NCBI GenBank assembly: GCA_018066245.1
Contig: JAGHRT010000004.1
Location: 62,001-126,000 of the forward strand
Length of the DNA stretch: 64,000 bases
DNA from: Candidatus Equimonas faecalis
GTDB lineage: Bacteria > Bacteroidota > Bacteroidia > Bacteroidales > Bacteroidaceae
Reading direction: 5' to 3'
Below are positions 33,129 through 41,036 of the stretch, piece by piece. A model generated the notes under the pieces. It was given only the letters and a program-made list of their open reading frames with translations. It had not been told where the DNA came from and did no database searches. Both the position numbers and the translations under genes were made by a program. Position 1 is the first letter of the stretch. Each line of letters starts with the position of its first letter.

Positions 33129-36095
33129 CTAACGCAGCACCTTGCGCCCGCCCTCTATGCGCAAGCCAGACGTCCCGGAGCCCACGCGCTGACCGGCCAG
33201 ATTGAAGGCGGGCCGTCCGGCGGACGAGGGTGCCATCACGGTATGCACGCCCTCAGCATTGAGGGAGCACTCGCAGGCATTCTCCACACCGCCCGTTTGC
33301 GTGTTGAGCACAAGGGCCACAAGCCGGCAGTTGTTGATGTCGAGGTACTTGAAACTGTCAAGGGGTATTCGGTAAGTTACGGTTTGGGCTACGCCGGCCT
33401 GCATCTTATGCGGCAGCACAAGCGACTGGTCGCCCGTTCCGGCGGGAGTGGGCCATGCGCCACGTGCCACCTCTTTGTAATCCAAATGGACGAGCTGGGG
33501 CTTCGACTCAAAGCCGCCCATAGCGCCCGACTTACCGTCGTAGTAATAGTTGTATTGTACGCCTGGAATACCGTCTTCCACCACTATGAAAGCCACGCGG
33601 CGGGCCGCCTCTGCCACAACGCCCAGCGGGGTAATCGTGGCCGTAACGTCCAGTGCGTCGCCCTGGCAGCGGGCCGTGGCCTCCACGTCGTAGTCGGCGT
33701 ATGGTTCAGCCTCCGCCATGCACTGGCGCAGTATGGTGTAGTTGGGATTGCGCTGTATGCCGTCGCGATTGACAAAGCAGGCGGGATAGCCGGTAACGCC
33801 CTGCGCCACAATCCACTTGGCGTAGTCGGCATGTATCAGCGGGTCTTCGCCCGTGTGGACGGCGATGCCGATGAAGCGGTCGCCGAACTCTTTTTTCATC
33901 TCCTGCAATCCTACGATGCCGCGCACGCACCAGCCACACCAGCAACCCGTGGCTTCCTCCACCACCATGCGGCGGTTGTAGCTACGCTGCGTGAGATAGG
34001 GCGTAAGGGAGGCCTTGTTGTCGGCAGGCGTAAGGTCGGCTCGCCCGTCAGGCCATACAAGTTCAAGGTTCAGGTGGGCCAATCCTTCCTTGTTGATGGA
34101 TTGTGTGTTGAGGTTTACGGAGAAATCGGTAATCTGTCCGCCCGAGAGCGTACAGTTCACGGGAGTGCTCTCCACCGTCTTGCCGTCTATGGTGCAGGCT
34201 ATGACGGGATTCTTCACAGCCACGTTGCCCTTGTTGCGCAGGGTGCCCGTCAAGGTCAGTTTGGAGCCGGTTTTGGCCACATTGGGGGTGGCAGCGTTCT
34301 CCAAGGCCAAGTCGGAACGCTCGCCGTCGGGCGATTCGGGCATTGCCACCCTGCACCGCGCTGCATTGGCAATGGAACCGTCGGCACGCAACACCATGGC
34401 CGTTACGAATATCTCCTCGCGGCGCAGGGCGCTGGCCAAGCTGCCGGTTGCAGGCAGCGTGAGCGTATAGCTCGAAGTGGCCGTGGTGTTCACCTTCGTC
34501 GTGGAGAAAGGAGCCACTTCGTTAGGCGCGGTGGCTGAAGGCCAGGAAGAACCTATCATCACGTCGTTGTAGATGAGCGAAATAAAGGTCTGGCCAAGTT
34601 CCTGCCCCTGACAGAACTTATAAAGTTCAGGGTCGCGGTCGGGATACACATCGTTGGAAGGGCCCTCCATACTGCCGTAGAAATTGGTTTGCCGCCATGC
34701 CTTACCGCCGCTGAGGCTGTCTGCCGTAAGCACAAACACCATGGAACTGCCCTCCATGTCGGTAAGAAATTCCGTAGTGGCGGTGGCAGCAATCTGCGTC
34801 ATGGCTTCATCGGAATAGGCGGCCTCCAGATGCGTGATGTCCACTTCGGGCAGCACGTTGGCAGAGCGCAACACGGCATTGATGATGCCTTCGTTCCGGT
34901 TGTCCACCTTGTCGCCGTAGTACGGGTCGGTGGACTTCACGCCCCTGTCGATGACGGCGGTAGGAGCACCGCCTGTGAATGAGGGCCTGTGGTAATAGTC
35001 GCCGTACATGGGGTCATTCTCATTGTACTGGTGGAGGGCTATGACGCACGCCTTGGTGGGCAGTTCGTTCTTCACCTTCTCCATTCCCACCCAGCCACGG
35101 ACGCACCAGCCGCACTCCGTACCGGTAAATTCCTCCACCACGCTCATCTTGCGTGCCGCACGGCTCACCACCTTTTGCGTGTAGGTGGCCGTAGCCGGCT
35201 TCGCAAGAGGCTCGCCATTCACCTTGTCAATGCTGAATTGCACCGGATAGGCTCCTGCCGTGGCAGGTGCAGAAAGGCTGCAAGCGAAAGAGGCCATCTG
35301 GTTGAAGCCGGCAGGGATGGGCTGCGCAAACGTCTGGGTGTAGCTCGTGGCCGTACCGTCGAGGGTAACGGTATAGTCGATGCTGGACACTTCGCCCTCG
35401 CTGCTGCTGATAACCTTGAAAGTGGGCACGAACGAAGCTCCCACAGCCACCGTTGTCGTACTGAAGCCGTCGGGAAGTACGCTGTAGCCCGTCAGAGCAC
35501 GCGAACTGCACACCAGCTGGATGGCCACGGAGCCATACTTGTCGCCGTTGAGGTTGCCCCACACGGGTTCCTCGGTGTCGGTGCGCAGTTTGCCATATAC
35601 CACAAAGCTGCGTTCCTGCGGTTCAAACGACGTGGCGATGACGTAGTTCTCCAATGTTTGGTCGAACTGGTACATCGGCACGAGGGCGGCATAGGAATCC
35701 TTCACCTCCACGGGCTTGTCCAGTTCCACGAGCTGCCAACCTGCGTTGCACTTCTTCTCCAACTGCTTGGTGGCGAGAGGACCCACCATTTGGTTGTCCT
35801 TGGTGAGGGCATAGAGCTTCACGGCGTGAACCTCCACAGGCTCCGCCAGGGCAAAGCGCACGGCCTCCACGCGCAGGTTCTGCATACCGGCATAGTACTT
35901 GGCCGGTATGCGGCTACCGGCTTCCAGGCGCATTTCACCGCCAAATCCCACCCCGAATTTCTCATAATTGTCGGAGGTGTAAAGTCCCACCAGCGTCTGT
36001 CCCTCAGCCAGCTCAATGCCAGCTTGCGCCCCTGCACAAAGGCAGCACGCAAAGGCCACGGCACACAGTGCCGCAATGCGTAAAATGTTCTTCAT
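33129..36095 (-). CDS. Large exported protein with two Omp28/thioredoxin-like CGWC domains
   Basis: A 988-aa protein with signal peptide (LRIAALCAVAFACCLCAGAQA). Two thioredoxin-like domains each start VVEExTG and contain CGWC: TECGWCVRGWVG at about residue 330 and CWCGWCVRGIVG at about 720, both followed by predicted IALHQ/IAVHTG strands and FV(N/I)DRG-type segments. Beta-sandwich regions lie before and between them. The tail FNLAGQRVGSG...EGGRKVLR resembles a T9SS sorting end. It probably handles disulfides or is structural at the cell surface; redox activity is inferred from CGWC only. The promoter is the first unit of the 36.1 kb array. Confidence 0.85.
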   Translation of the reverse strand: MKNILRIAALCAVAFACCLCAGAQAGIELAEGQTLVGLYTSDNYEKFGVGFGGEMRLEAGSRIPAKYYAGMQNLRVEAVRFALAEPVEVHAVKLYALTKDNQMVGPLATKQLEKKCNAGWQLVELDKPVEVKDSYAALVPMYQFDQTLENYVIATSFEPQERSFVVYGKLRTDTEEPVWGNLNGDKYGSVAIQLVCSSRALTGYSVLPDGFSTTTVAVGASFVPTFKVISSSEGEVSSIDYTVTLDGTATSYTQTFAQPIPAGFNQMASFACSLSAPATAGAYPVQFSIDKVNGEPLAKPATATYTQKVVSRAARKMSVVEEFTGTECGWCVRGWVGMEKVKNELPTKACVIALHQYNENDPMYGDYYHRPSFTGGAPTAVIDRGVKSTDPYYGDKVDNRNEGIINAVLRSANVLPEVDITHLEAAYSDEAMTQIAATATTEFLTDMEGSSMVFVLTADSLSGGKAWRQTNFYGSMEGPSNDVYPDRDPELYKFCQGQELGQTFISLIYNDVMIGSSWPSATAPNEVAPFSTTKVNTTATSSYTLTLPATGSLASALRREEIFVTAMVLRADGSIANAARCRVAMPESPDGERSDLALENAATPNVAKTGSKLTLTGTLRNKGNVAVKNPVIACTIDGKTVESTPVNCTLSGGQITDFSVNLNTQSINKEGLAHLNLELVWPDGRADLTPADNKASLTPYLTQRSYNRRMVVEEATGCWCGWCVRGIVGLQEMKKEFGDRFIGIAVHTGEDPLIHADYAKWIVAQGVTGYPACFVNRDGIQRNPNYTILRQCMAEAEPYADYDVEATARCQGDALDVTATITPLGVVAEAARRVAFIVVEDGIPGVQYNYYYDGKSGAMGGFESKPQLVHLDYKEVARGAWPTPAGTGDQSLVLPHKMQAGVAQTVTYRIPLDSFKYLDINNCRLVALVLNTQTGGVENACECSLNAEGVHTVMAPSSAGRPAFNLAGQRVGSGTSGLRIEGGRKVLR

Positions 36096-36122
36096 TCTGT
36101 CAAAGCGTTACTATTTGCGTGG

Positions 36123-36154
36123 CAAAGTTACGAATAAGCGAGCGGAATGCCAAA
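36123..36154 (-). promoter_or_regulatory. Promoter of the dual-thioredoxin gene
   Basis: On the minus strand: TTTG at 36154-36151, a 20-bp spacer, and TAACTTTG at 36130-36123, an exact match to the consensus. It is formed by the gene-proximal unit of the tandem array. Confidence 0.8.
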
Positions 36155-36434
36155 TTTATTTGAGCATTTCCGAACGGGAGTATCTTGGAGCGAAGCTCAG
36201 AGTACGAATAAGCGAGGGAAAAGCAAAGGAGAGCGAAGCTTTTCTTTACTTTTCCGAGCGAAAGTATCTTAGAGCGAGGCTCAGAGTACGAATAAGCGAG
36301 GGGAAAGCCACATTTATTTGAGCATTTCCGAGCGAAAGTATCTTGGAGCGAAGCTCAAAGTACGAATAAGCGAGGGAAAAGCAAAGAAAGCCGCAGGATT
36401 TCTTTGGATTTCCAAACATTTATTCGTAACTTTG
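36130..36434. repeat. Four promoter-like tandem units (74/84 bp alternating)
   Basis: ACGAATAAGCGAG recurs at 36130, 36204, 36288 and 36362, giving intervals of 74, 84 and 74 bp. Units 1 and 3 are alike (ATTTATTTGAGCATTTCC) and units 2 and 4 are alike (GGGAAAAGCAAAG), so the true period is a 158-bp dimer. Read on the minus strand each unit ends CGCTTATTCGTA, entering a box that is consensus TAACTTTG only in unit 1 and degenerate (TACTCTG, TACTTTG) in the others. The far end of unit 4 forms a plus-strand promoter. Confidence 0.87.
36403..36434 (+). promoter_or_regulatory. Promoter facing the candidate RNA and orphan gene
   Basis: TTTG at 36403-36406, a 20-bp spacer and TAACTTTG at 36427-36434 match the consensus. 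Transcription would start near 36440, just before the candidate structured RNA. Confidence 0.75.
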
Positions 36435-36439
36435 CCGCC

Positions 36440-36672
36440 GCATTCTCACAAGAGCGTGCAGACATAGAAGAAGCGTACCGCTTTGTCCTTTACTGAGATT
36501 CGCCAAATCCAAACTACAACGGGACAAGTCGTAACGTTCATGTTGTGCCTATTCTTCCACCCCAATAGGCGGGTGGTGCTATAGTAGGTATAGCGTGGGG
36601 TGGACTGTTTGTTGTTGTATAGGCGTTTGGCGATGCCTCAGTAAGACCGACGGATGTCCCTACGCACTTTTT
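36440..36672 (+). ncRNA. Candidate structured RNA, copy 2, with own promoter
   Basis: The transcript would begin about 36440 and contains GTGCAGACA. It can form a long interrupted hairpin: TTACTGAG 36490-36497 with CTCAGTAA 36637-36644, CGCCAAA 36501-36507 with TTTGGCG 36626-36632, TACAAC 36515-36520 with GTTGTA 36614-36619, and CCACCCC 36557-36563 with GGGGTGG 36597-36603. An alternative pairing is GGGACA 36521-36526 with TGTCCC 36655-36660, followed by a T5 run at 36668-36672. It is related in sequence and layout to 7370-7571. It could be a stand-alone RNA or a leader of the genes downstream; 6S-like and Bacteroidales-1-like families are untested options. Confidence 0.6.
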
Positions 36673-36713
36673 ATGCCTTAACCAATAATAATTTATCTAA
36701 CCCTATTTTCATT

Positions 36714-37322
36714 ATGGAAAAGAAACTTGATTTTCGGCATTTCAACAACATGGGTTATCAAAAAGATGATAGTTTACCCAATGTTAGGTGGAGTGGAAAT
36801 CTCAGCGATTCTGAGAAAATTTATTATTACATCAAACTGGAGGATTTGGTGCGAACGATTAAGGAGAAGAAATTCCTTGTGGAATTGAAACAATTTGGAG
36901 GTATAGGAAATTTAGCATTCCCAAGAGGAGATTCCCCCCAAAGAAGAGAAAAGATAAATGTGTGCATCTCTTCTTGGTTGCAAGAAGAATGTGATAATTT
37001 ACAAAAGAGTGATTGCTGTAGGATTGAGACAACGGTAAGAGACCTTCGGGAAAGCCTTGATTTCTCAAAAGTGAAAGTACTAATCTATCCCGTTTCTTAT
37101 GTTGACGTTTATACATTCCCTCAGAACTATCAGCAACTTCTTTTCCGCAAGAAAAAAGGAGAGCAAGACGTTCGGGGATTGCAGCTTTGCGTCCTGAATC
37201 AGCAGGAGAATATATATTTGCCCATCAAAGACTTGAGTAAGTTCCTTGGCAATATCAGAGTAGTGCGAGGCAAGGCAGCTGTAGATATAGAAAAACTAAT
37301 AGAAACTGTTTCAGAACAATAA
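36714..37322 (+). CDS. Orphan cytosolic protein, function unknown
   Basis: A 202-aa protein beginning MEKKLDFRHFNNMGYQ; an earlier in-frame Met would put coding sequence into the RNA element. There is no signal peptide and no membrane segment. It is basic and charged (KKFLVELKQFGGIGN, ISSWLQEECDNLQKSD, LLFRKKKGEQDVRG), with no motif I recognise. Its base composition is clearly more AT-rich than the housekeeping genes around it. It is sandwiched between the candidate RNA and the BspA-like gene (33 bp), so all three may form one transfer unit. Confidence 0.7.
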   Translation: MEKKLDFRHFNNMGYQKDDSLPNVRWSGNLSDSEKIYYYIKLEDLVRTIKEKKFLVELKQFGGIGNLAFPRGDSPQRREKINVCISSWLQEECDNLQKSDCCRIETTVRDLRESLDFSKVKVLIYPVSYVDVYTFPQNYQQLLFRKKKGEQDVRGLQLCVLNQQENIYLPIKDLSKFLGNIRVVRGKAAVDIEKLIETVSEQ

Positions 37323-37355
37323 CATCTCAATTAAGAACTTAATACTTTTAGCATT

Positions 37356-40253
37356 ATGAAACACCGACTTTTTCTTTTCTTTGTAATCATCAGTTTGATG
37401 ATACCACAGGTAGTGTATCCTTCTATTTTTTTGAAGAATGGCATTTATTATAACATATCAAATGGTAATGCCATCGTAACAAGGCCTCCTTCTTCCAGTT
37501 ATTCAGGTAGTGTTAGCATACCCTCGTCAATCAACATTATTGGTACAGAATATCTAGTGACAGGTATCGAATCAAACGCGTTTGACAGCGCCACAGGCCT
37601 GACCTCCGTCACCATTCCTAACAGCGTAACGAGCATAGGATACGCTTGCTTCTATAATTGCTGCTGCCTGACCTCCGTCACCATCGGAAACGGCGTGACG
37701 AGCATAGGTGGACTTGCCTTCTATAATTGCAGCAGTCTGACCTCCATCACCATTCCTAATAGCGTGACAAGCATAGGACAGAAAGTCTTTTATGGTTGTA
37801 GCGGCCTTACCTCCATTACCATCCCCAACAGTGTGACAAGCATAGGAGAAAACACCTTTGAAGGTTGCAGCGGCGTGAAGGAACTAATTTATGCCGATGG
37901 ATGCAAAACAGCGTTGAGAACCTACTTGACAAGCATTACTTCTGTCAAAATTCCTAATAGCGTGACGAACATAGAAAGCAAGGCCTTCTCTGGTTGCAGT
38001 TCTTTAGCGTCTGTGAAGATAACAGACCTTAAGGCTTGGTGCAGCATTTCAGGACTAAATACTCTTATGGATTACGGCGAACCAAAGAAATTGTATCTTA
38101 ATGATGAAGAAATAATTAACTTAATCGTTCCTGATGGCACAACAAATATTTCAGGTAGCGCTTTCCGCAATTGCAGAAGCCTGACCTCCGTCACTATTCC
38201 TAATAGTGTTACGAGCATAGGAAGTTCTGGCTTCTATGGTTGCATAGGTCTGGCCTCAGTCACCATCCCCAGCAGCGTGACGAGCATAGGACAGAAAGCC
38301 TTTAATGGCTGTAGCGGCCTGACTTCTGTCACCATCGGCAACGGCGTGACGAGCATAGGAAGCAATGCCTTCAATGGTTGCACCGCTTTGACCTCCATTA
38401 CCATCCCCAACAGTGTGAGAAGCATAGGAGATTCTGCATTCCGTTATTGCGGCAGCCTAAACGTCGTCACCATCGGCAACAGCGTAACTAGCATAGGAGA
38501 TTTAGCTTTCGACGGTTGCCATAACGTAAAAAAACTAATCTATGCAGAGGGATGTACTACGGCATTACGCACGTATTTGACAAGTATGACCTCTGTCACT
38601 ATTCCTAATAGCGTGACGAGCATTGCAGGCGCAGCCTTCTATCAGAGCAGCGGCCTAACTTCCGTTACTATTCCTAATAGCGTTACAAACATAGGATATG
38701 AAGCCTTCTCTGGCTGCAGCAGCCTGCCCTCTGCCACACTTCCCAACAGCGTGACAAGCATAGGAGAGAAAGCCTTTAATGGCTGTAGCGGCCTGACTTC
38801 TGTCACCATCGGCAACGGCGTAACTAGCATAGGAAGCAATGCCTTCAATGGTTGCACCGCTTTGACCTCCATTACCATCCCCAACAGTGTGACGAGCATA
38901 GGAGAAAACACCTTTGAAGGTTGCAGCGGCGTGAAGGAACTAATTTATGCCGAGGGATGCAAAACAGCGTTGAGAACCTACTTGACAAGCATTACTTCTG
39001 TCAAAATTCCTAATAGCGTGACGAGCATAGGACAGAAAGCCTTTTATAATTGCACAGGCCTAACCTCCGTCAACATCCCCAACAGCGTGACAAGCATAGG
39101 AGCTTCCGCCTTCAATAATTGTAGCACCTTGACATCTATCACCATATCTGACAACGTGACGAGCATAGCAGGATATACCTTCGCTGGTTGCAGCGGCCTG
39201 ATCTCCTTCACTATTCCAAAAAATGTGACGAGCATAGGAGACAATGCCTTCTCTGGTTGCAGCAGCTTGGAATCTATCACCATTCCCAATAGCGCGACGA
39301 GCATTGGAAGCAACGCCTTCTCAGGTTGCAGCAGCTTGGCATCTATCACTATCCCTAATAGCATAACACAAATAGGTGACTATGCCTTTCAAAAGTGCAC
39401 ACGTCTGAACTCGGTTACTATAGGTCAGCCGAAGATGGGAAATAAGGTTTTCGATGGATGCAATAATGTTAAAAGCTTAACTTATATAGAAGGTTGCAAA
39501 ACAGCTTCGCTAAATTTCACAAGCCTTGAGCAAGTAAGCCTGCCCAATAGCCTTGAAAGTATCGGAAACAGTGCATTCTCACACTGCAATGCATTGACGA
39601 AGGTTAAAATACCCAATGGTGTGACGAGCATAGGAAACTATGCTTTCAATGAGTGTAGTAGTTTGTCTTCTATCACCTTCCCCAACAGCATGACGAGCAT
39701 AGGTGGTTATGCCTTCTATAAATGCAATAGTTTACCTTCCGTTTCAATTACAGATAGTATAACATATATAGGATATTACGCTTTCTCAGGCTGCGATAGT
39801 CTCAAAAAGGTTTACACTGGCAAGAATGTAGAGACCATTCACGAAAGTTGCTTTGAAGGATGCTCCAACCTTGACACTTTAATGCTCGGTGAAAATACAA
39901 GGCAAATTGACAAGAATGCTTTCAGTGGCTGCGAGCGCATCACACAGATTCATTCCCATAACTACATCCCTCCCACCTGCGCTACGAACTTCCCCGAGTA
40001 TGTCTATAAGGCTGCCGCGGTGTATGTGCCTAATACCCGTAACGCCGTGGCCCGCTATCAGGCGGATAAAATCTGGAGCAAGTTCTTTGAGATTTACGAT
40101 GAGGACATTACGGGCGTAGAGGCTATCTCTATAAATACTACTGCACCCAGCAGCTTCATCAACTTGGGCGGCCAGCGCATCTCCAACGCCCAGCGCGGCA
40201 TTAACTTGCAGAAGATGCCCGACGGCACCACGAAGAAGGTGCTGATGCGCTAA
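37356..40253 (+). CDS. BspA-like leucine-rich-repeat surface protein with T9SS-type tail
   Basis: A 965-aa protein: signal peptide (LFLFFVIISLMIPQVVYPS), then about 30 LRR_5 (BspA/Treponema pallidum-type) repeats of 23 residues with the core SVTIPNSVTSIGxxAFxxC. The C-terminal region has VYVPNTRNAVARYQADKIW and the tail GGQRISNAQRGINLQKMPDG, as in other T9SS cargo of this window. BspA-type proteins bind host proteins or other bacteria. Some blocks are nearly identical (see the repeat entry). It is more AT-rich than the nearby housekeeping genes. It ends before a hairpin terminator. Confidence 0.93.
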   Translation: MKHRLFLFFVIISLMIPQVVYPSIFLKNGIYYNISNGNAIVTRPPSSSYSGSVSIPSSINIIGTEYLVTGIESNAFDSATGLTSVTIPNSVTSIGYACFYNCCCLTSVTIGNGVTSIGGLAFYNCSSLTSITIPNSVTSIGQKVFYGCSGLTSITIPNSVTSIGENTFEGCSGVKELIYADGCKTALRTYLTSITSVKIPNSVTNIESKAFSGCSSLASVKITDLKAWCSISGLNTLMDYGEPKKLYLNDEEIINLIVPDGTTNISGSAFRNCRSLTSVTIPNSVTSIGSSGFYGCIGLASVTIPSSVTSIGQKAFNGCSGLTSVTIGNGVTSIGSNAFNGCTALTSITIPNSVRSIGDSAFRYCGSLNVVTIGNSVTSIGDLAFDGCHNVKKLIYAEGCTTALRTYLTSMTSVTIPNSVTSIAGAAFYQSSGLTSVTIPNSVTNIGYEAFSGCSSLPSATLPNSVTSIGEKAFNGCSGLTSVTIGNGVTSIGSNAFNGCTALTSITIPNSVTSIGENTFEGCSGVKELIYAEGCKTALRTYLTSITSVKIPNSVTSIGQKAFYNCTGLTSVNIPNSVTSIGASAFNNCSTLTSITISDNVTSIAGYTFAGCSGLISFTIPKNVTSIGDNAFSGCSSLESITIPNSATSIGSNAFSGCSSLASITIPNSITQIGDYAFQKCTRLNSVTIGQPKMGNKVFDGCNNVKSLTYIEGCKTASLNFTSLEQVSLPNSLESIGNSAFSHCNALTKVKIPNGVTSIGNYAFNECSSLSSITFPNSMTSIGGYAFYKCNSLPSVSITDSITYIGYYAFSGCDSLKKVYTGKNVETIHESCFEGCSNLDTLMLGENTRQIDKNAFSGCERITQIHSHNYIPPTCATNFPEYVYKAAAVYVPNTRNAVARYQADKIWSKFFEIYDEDITGVEAISINTTAPSSFINLGGQRISNAQRGINLQKMPDGTTKKVLMR
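37850..39020 (+). repeat. Duplicated multi-LRR blocks inside the BspA-like gene
   Basis: The block encoding GENTFEGCSGVKELIYAxGCKTALRTYL (read in two parts) occurs at about 37845-37960 and again at about 38900-39015 with only a few base differences. The block at about 38290-38410 (AFNGCSGLTSVTIGNGVTSIG) recurs at about 38770-38885. These near-identical stretches among otherwise diverged repeats show recent internal copying. Confidence 0.8.
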
Positions 40254-40277
40254 GAGATACTACATTATATATACAGC

Positions 40278-40307
40278 CGCGCCGCCGAGGAAATCTTTGG
40301 CGGCGCG
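40278..40307 (+). terminator. Hairpin after the BspA-like gene
   Basis: CGCGCCGCC 40278-40286 pairs perfectly with GGCGGCGCG 40299-40307. The following T-tract is weak (TATTGTAAT), so it may be an imperfect terminator. Confidence 0.6.
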
Positions 40308-40518
40308 TATTGTAATAAAGAGTCTTTCTTATTCAATAAATCGTCTATACTGAACAAAGAAGTATGTTTTTCATTCAATACAGCGTGATTTCTTAACAAA
40401 ATCGGGGGAAAGAGGAGAAGATTGGAGCGCAGCAGGTGTAGGAGGTGTAAGAGGTACGGAAAAACACCTTTTTCGCTACACGTGCTACACTCCGAAAATA
40501 ACGAATACGGCATTTCGC

Positions 40519-40541
40519 GCGTCGAATGCGTCGAGTGCGTC
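40519..40541 (+). repeat. 9-bp-period motif GCGTCGAnT, second copy
   Basis: It matches 2487-2509 at 21 of 23 positions and again precedes a 22-bp tandem array (246 bp between motif start and array start here, 119 bp in the first copy). The remaining sequence of the 40254-41036 gap contains short hairpins but no convincing gene. Confidence 0.6.
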
Positions 40542-40764
40542 ACCTCCCGCCTGTTGCTCGGACGTGCTGCGGCAACGGGTACTCATGGCGCGTCCTCCTA
40601 CTGTGTGTGTGCCCCGTACCTACGGCGACACTCCCTTCGGTAGCTCTACCGCAGGGTCGCAGGTGCGACAACCAATACTGTTCACTCTCCAAAATGTGCG
40701 GTCGCTCTATACAACATAAGGCTTTCAGCCTATTGGCCGTAGATTACGCGCGTGCATAAAAAGA

Positions 40765-40897
40765 GTAGGAAAAACTATCATAGGGAGTAGAAAAAACTAC
40801 TATAGGAAGTAGGAAAAACTTCTGTAGGGGGTAGGGAAAACTTCTGTAGGAAGTAGGAAAAACTTCTGTAGGGGGGTAGGGAAAACTTCCCTGCCCC
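40765..40897 (+). repeat. Six 22-bp tandem repeats, GTAGGAAAAACTTCTGTAGG type
   Basis: GTAG recurs at 40765, 40787, 40809, 40831, 40853 and 40876; five units fit a 22-bp period exactly and the last is offset by 1. Adjacent GAAGT and ACTTC blocks could form small hairpins. The sequence is unrelated to the ACACGTGT array at 2606 although the period is the same. It lies 140-270 bp upstream of thrS. Confidence 0.85.
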
Positions 40898-41006
40898 ACG
40901 CTCTGTTTCGCCGTCTGGTGGTGGCAAACGCAACAGCTATATATATATAATATGGAGTGGGGCAAAGAAAAAAGCGGTAATTGTGCGGTATGTTGTTTTT
41001 TTTTCG

Positions 41007-41014
41007 TAATTTTG
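41007..41014 (+). promoter_or_regulatory. -7 box of the thrS promoter
   Basis: TAATTTTG, 22 bp before the thrS ATG, preceded by a T-rich run. A -33 TTG at 40981 is at a slightly long spacing (23 bp). There is no room for a T-box or long leader, unlike thrS in Firmicutes. Confidence 0.6.
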
Positions 41015-41036
41015 TGCCCGCAAATTACATCCAGCA

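Noticed and set aside
41007..41036. T-box or other long regulatory leader for thrS
   Set aside because: The -7 box is only 22 bp before the start codon, so there is no room for one.
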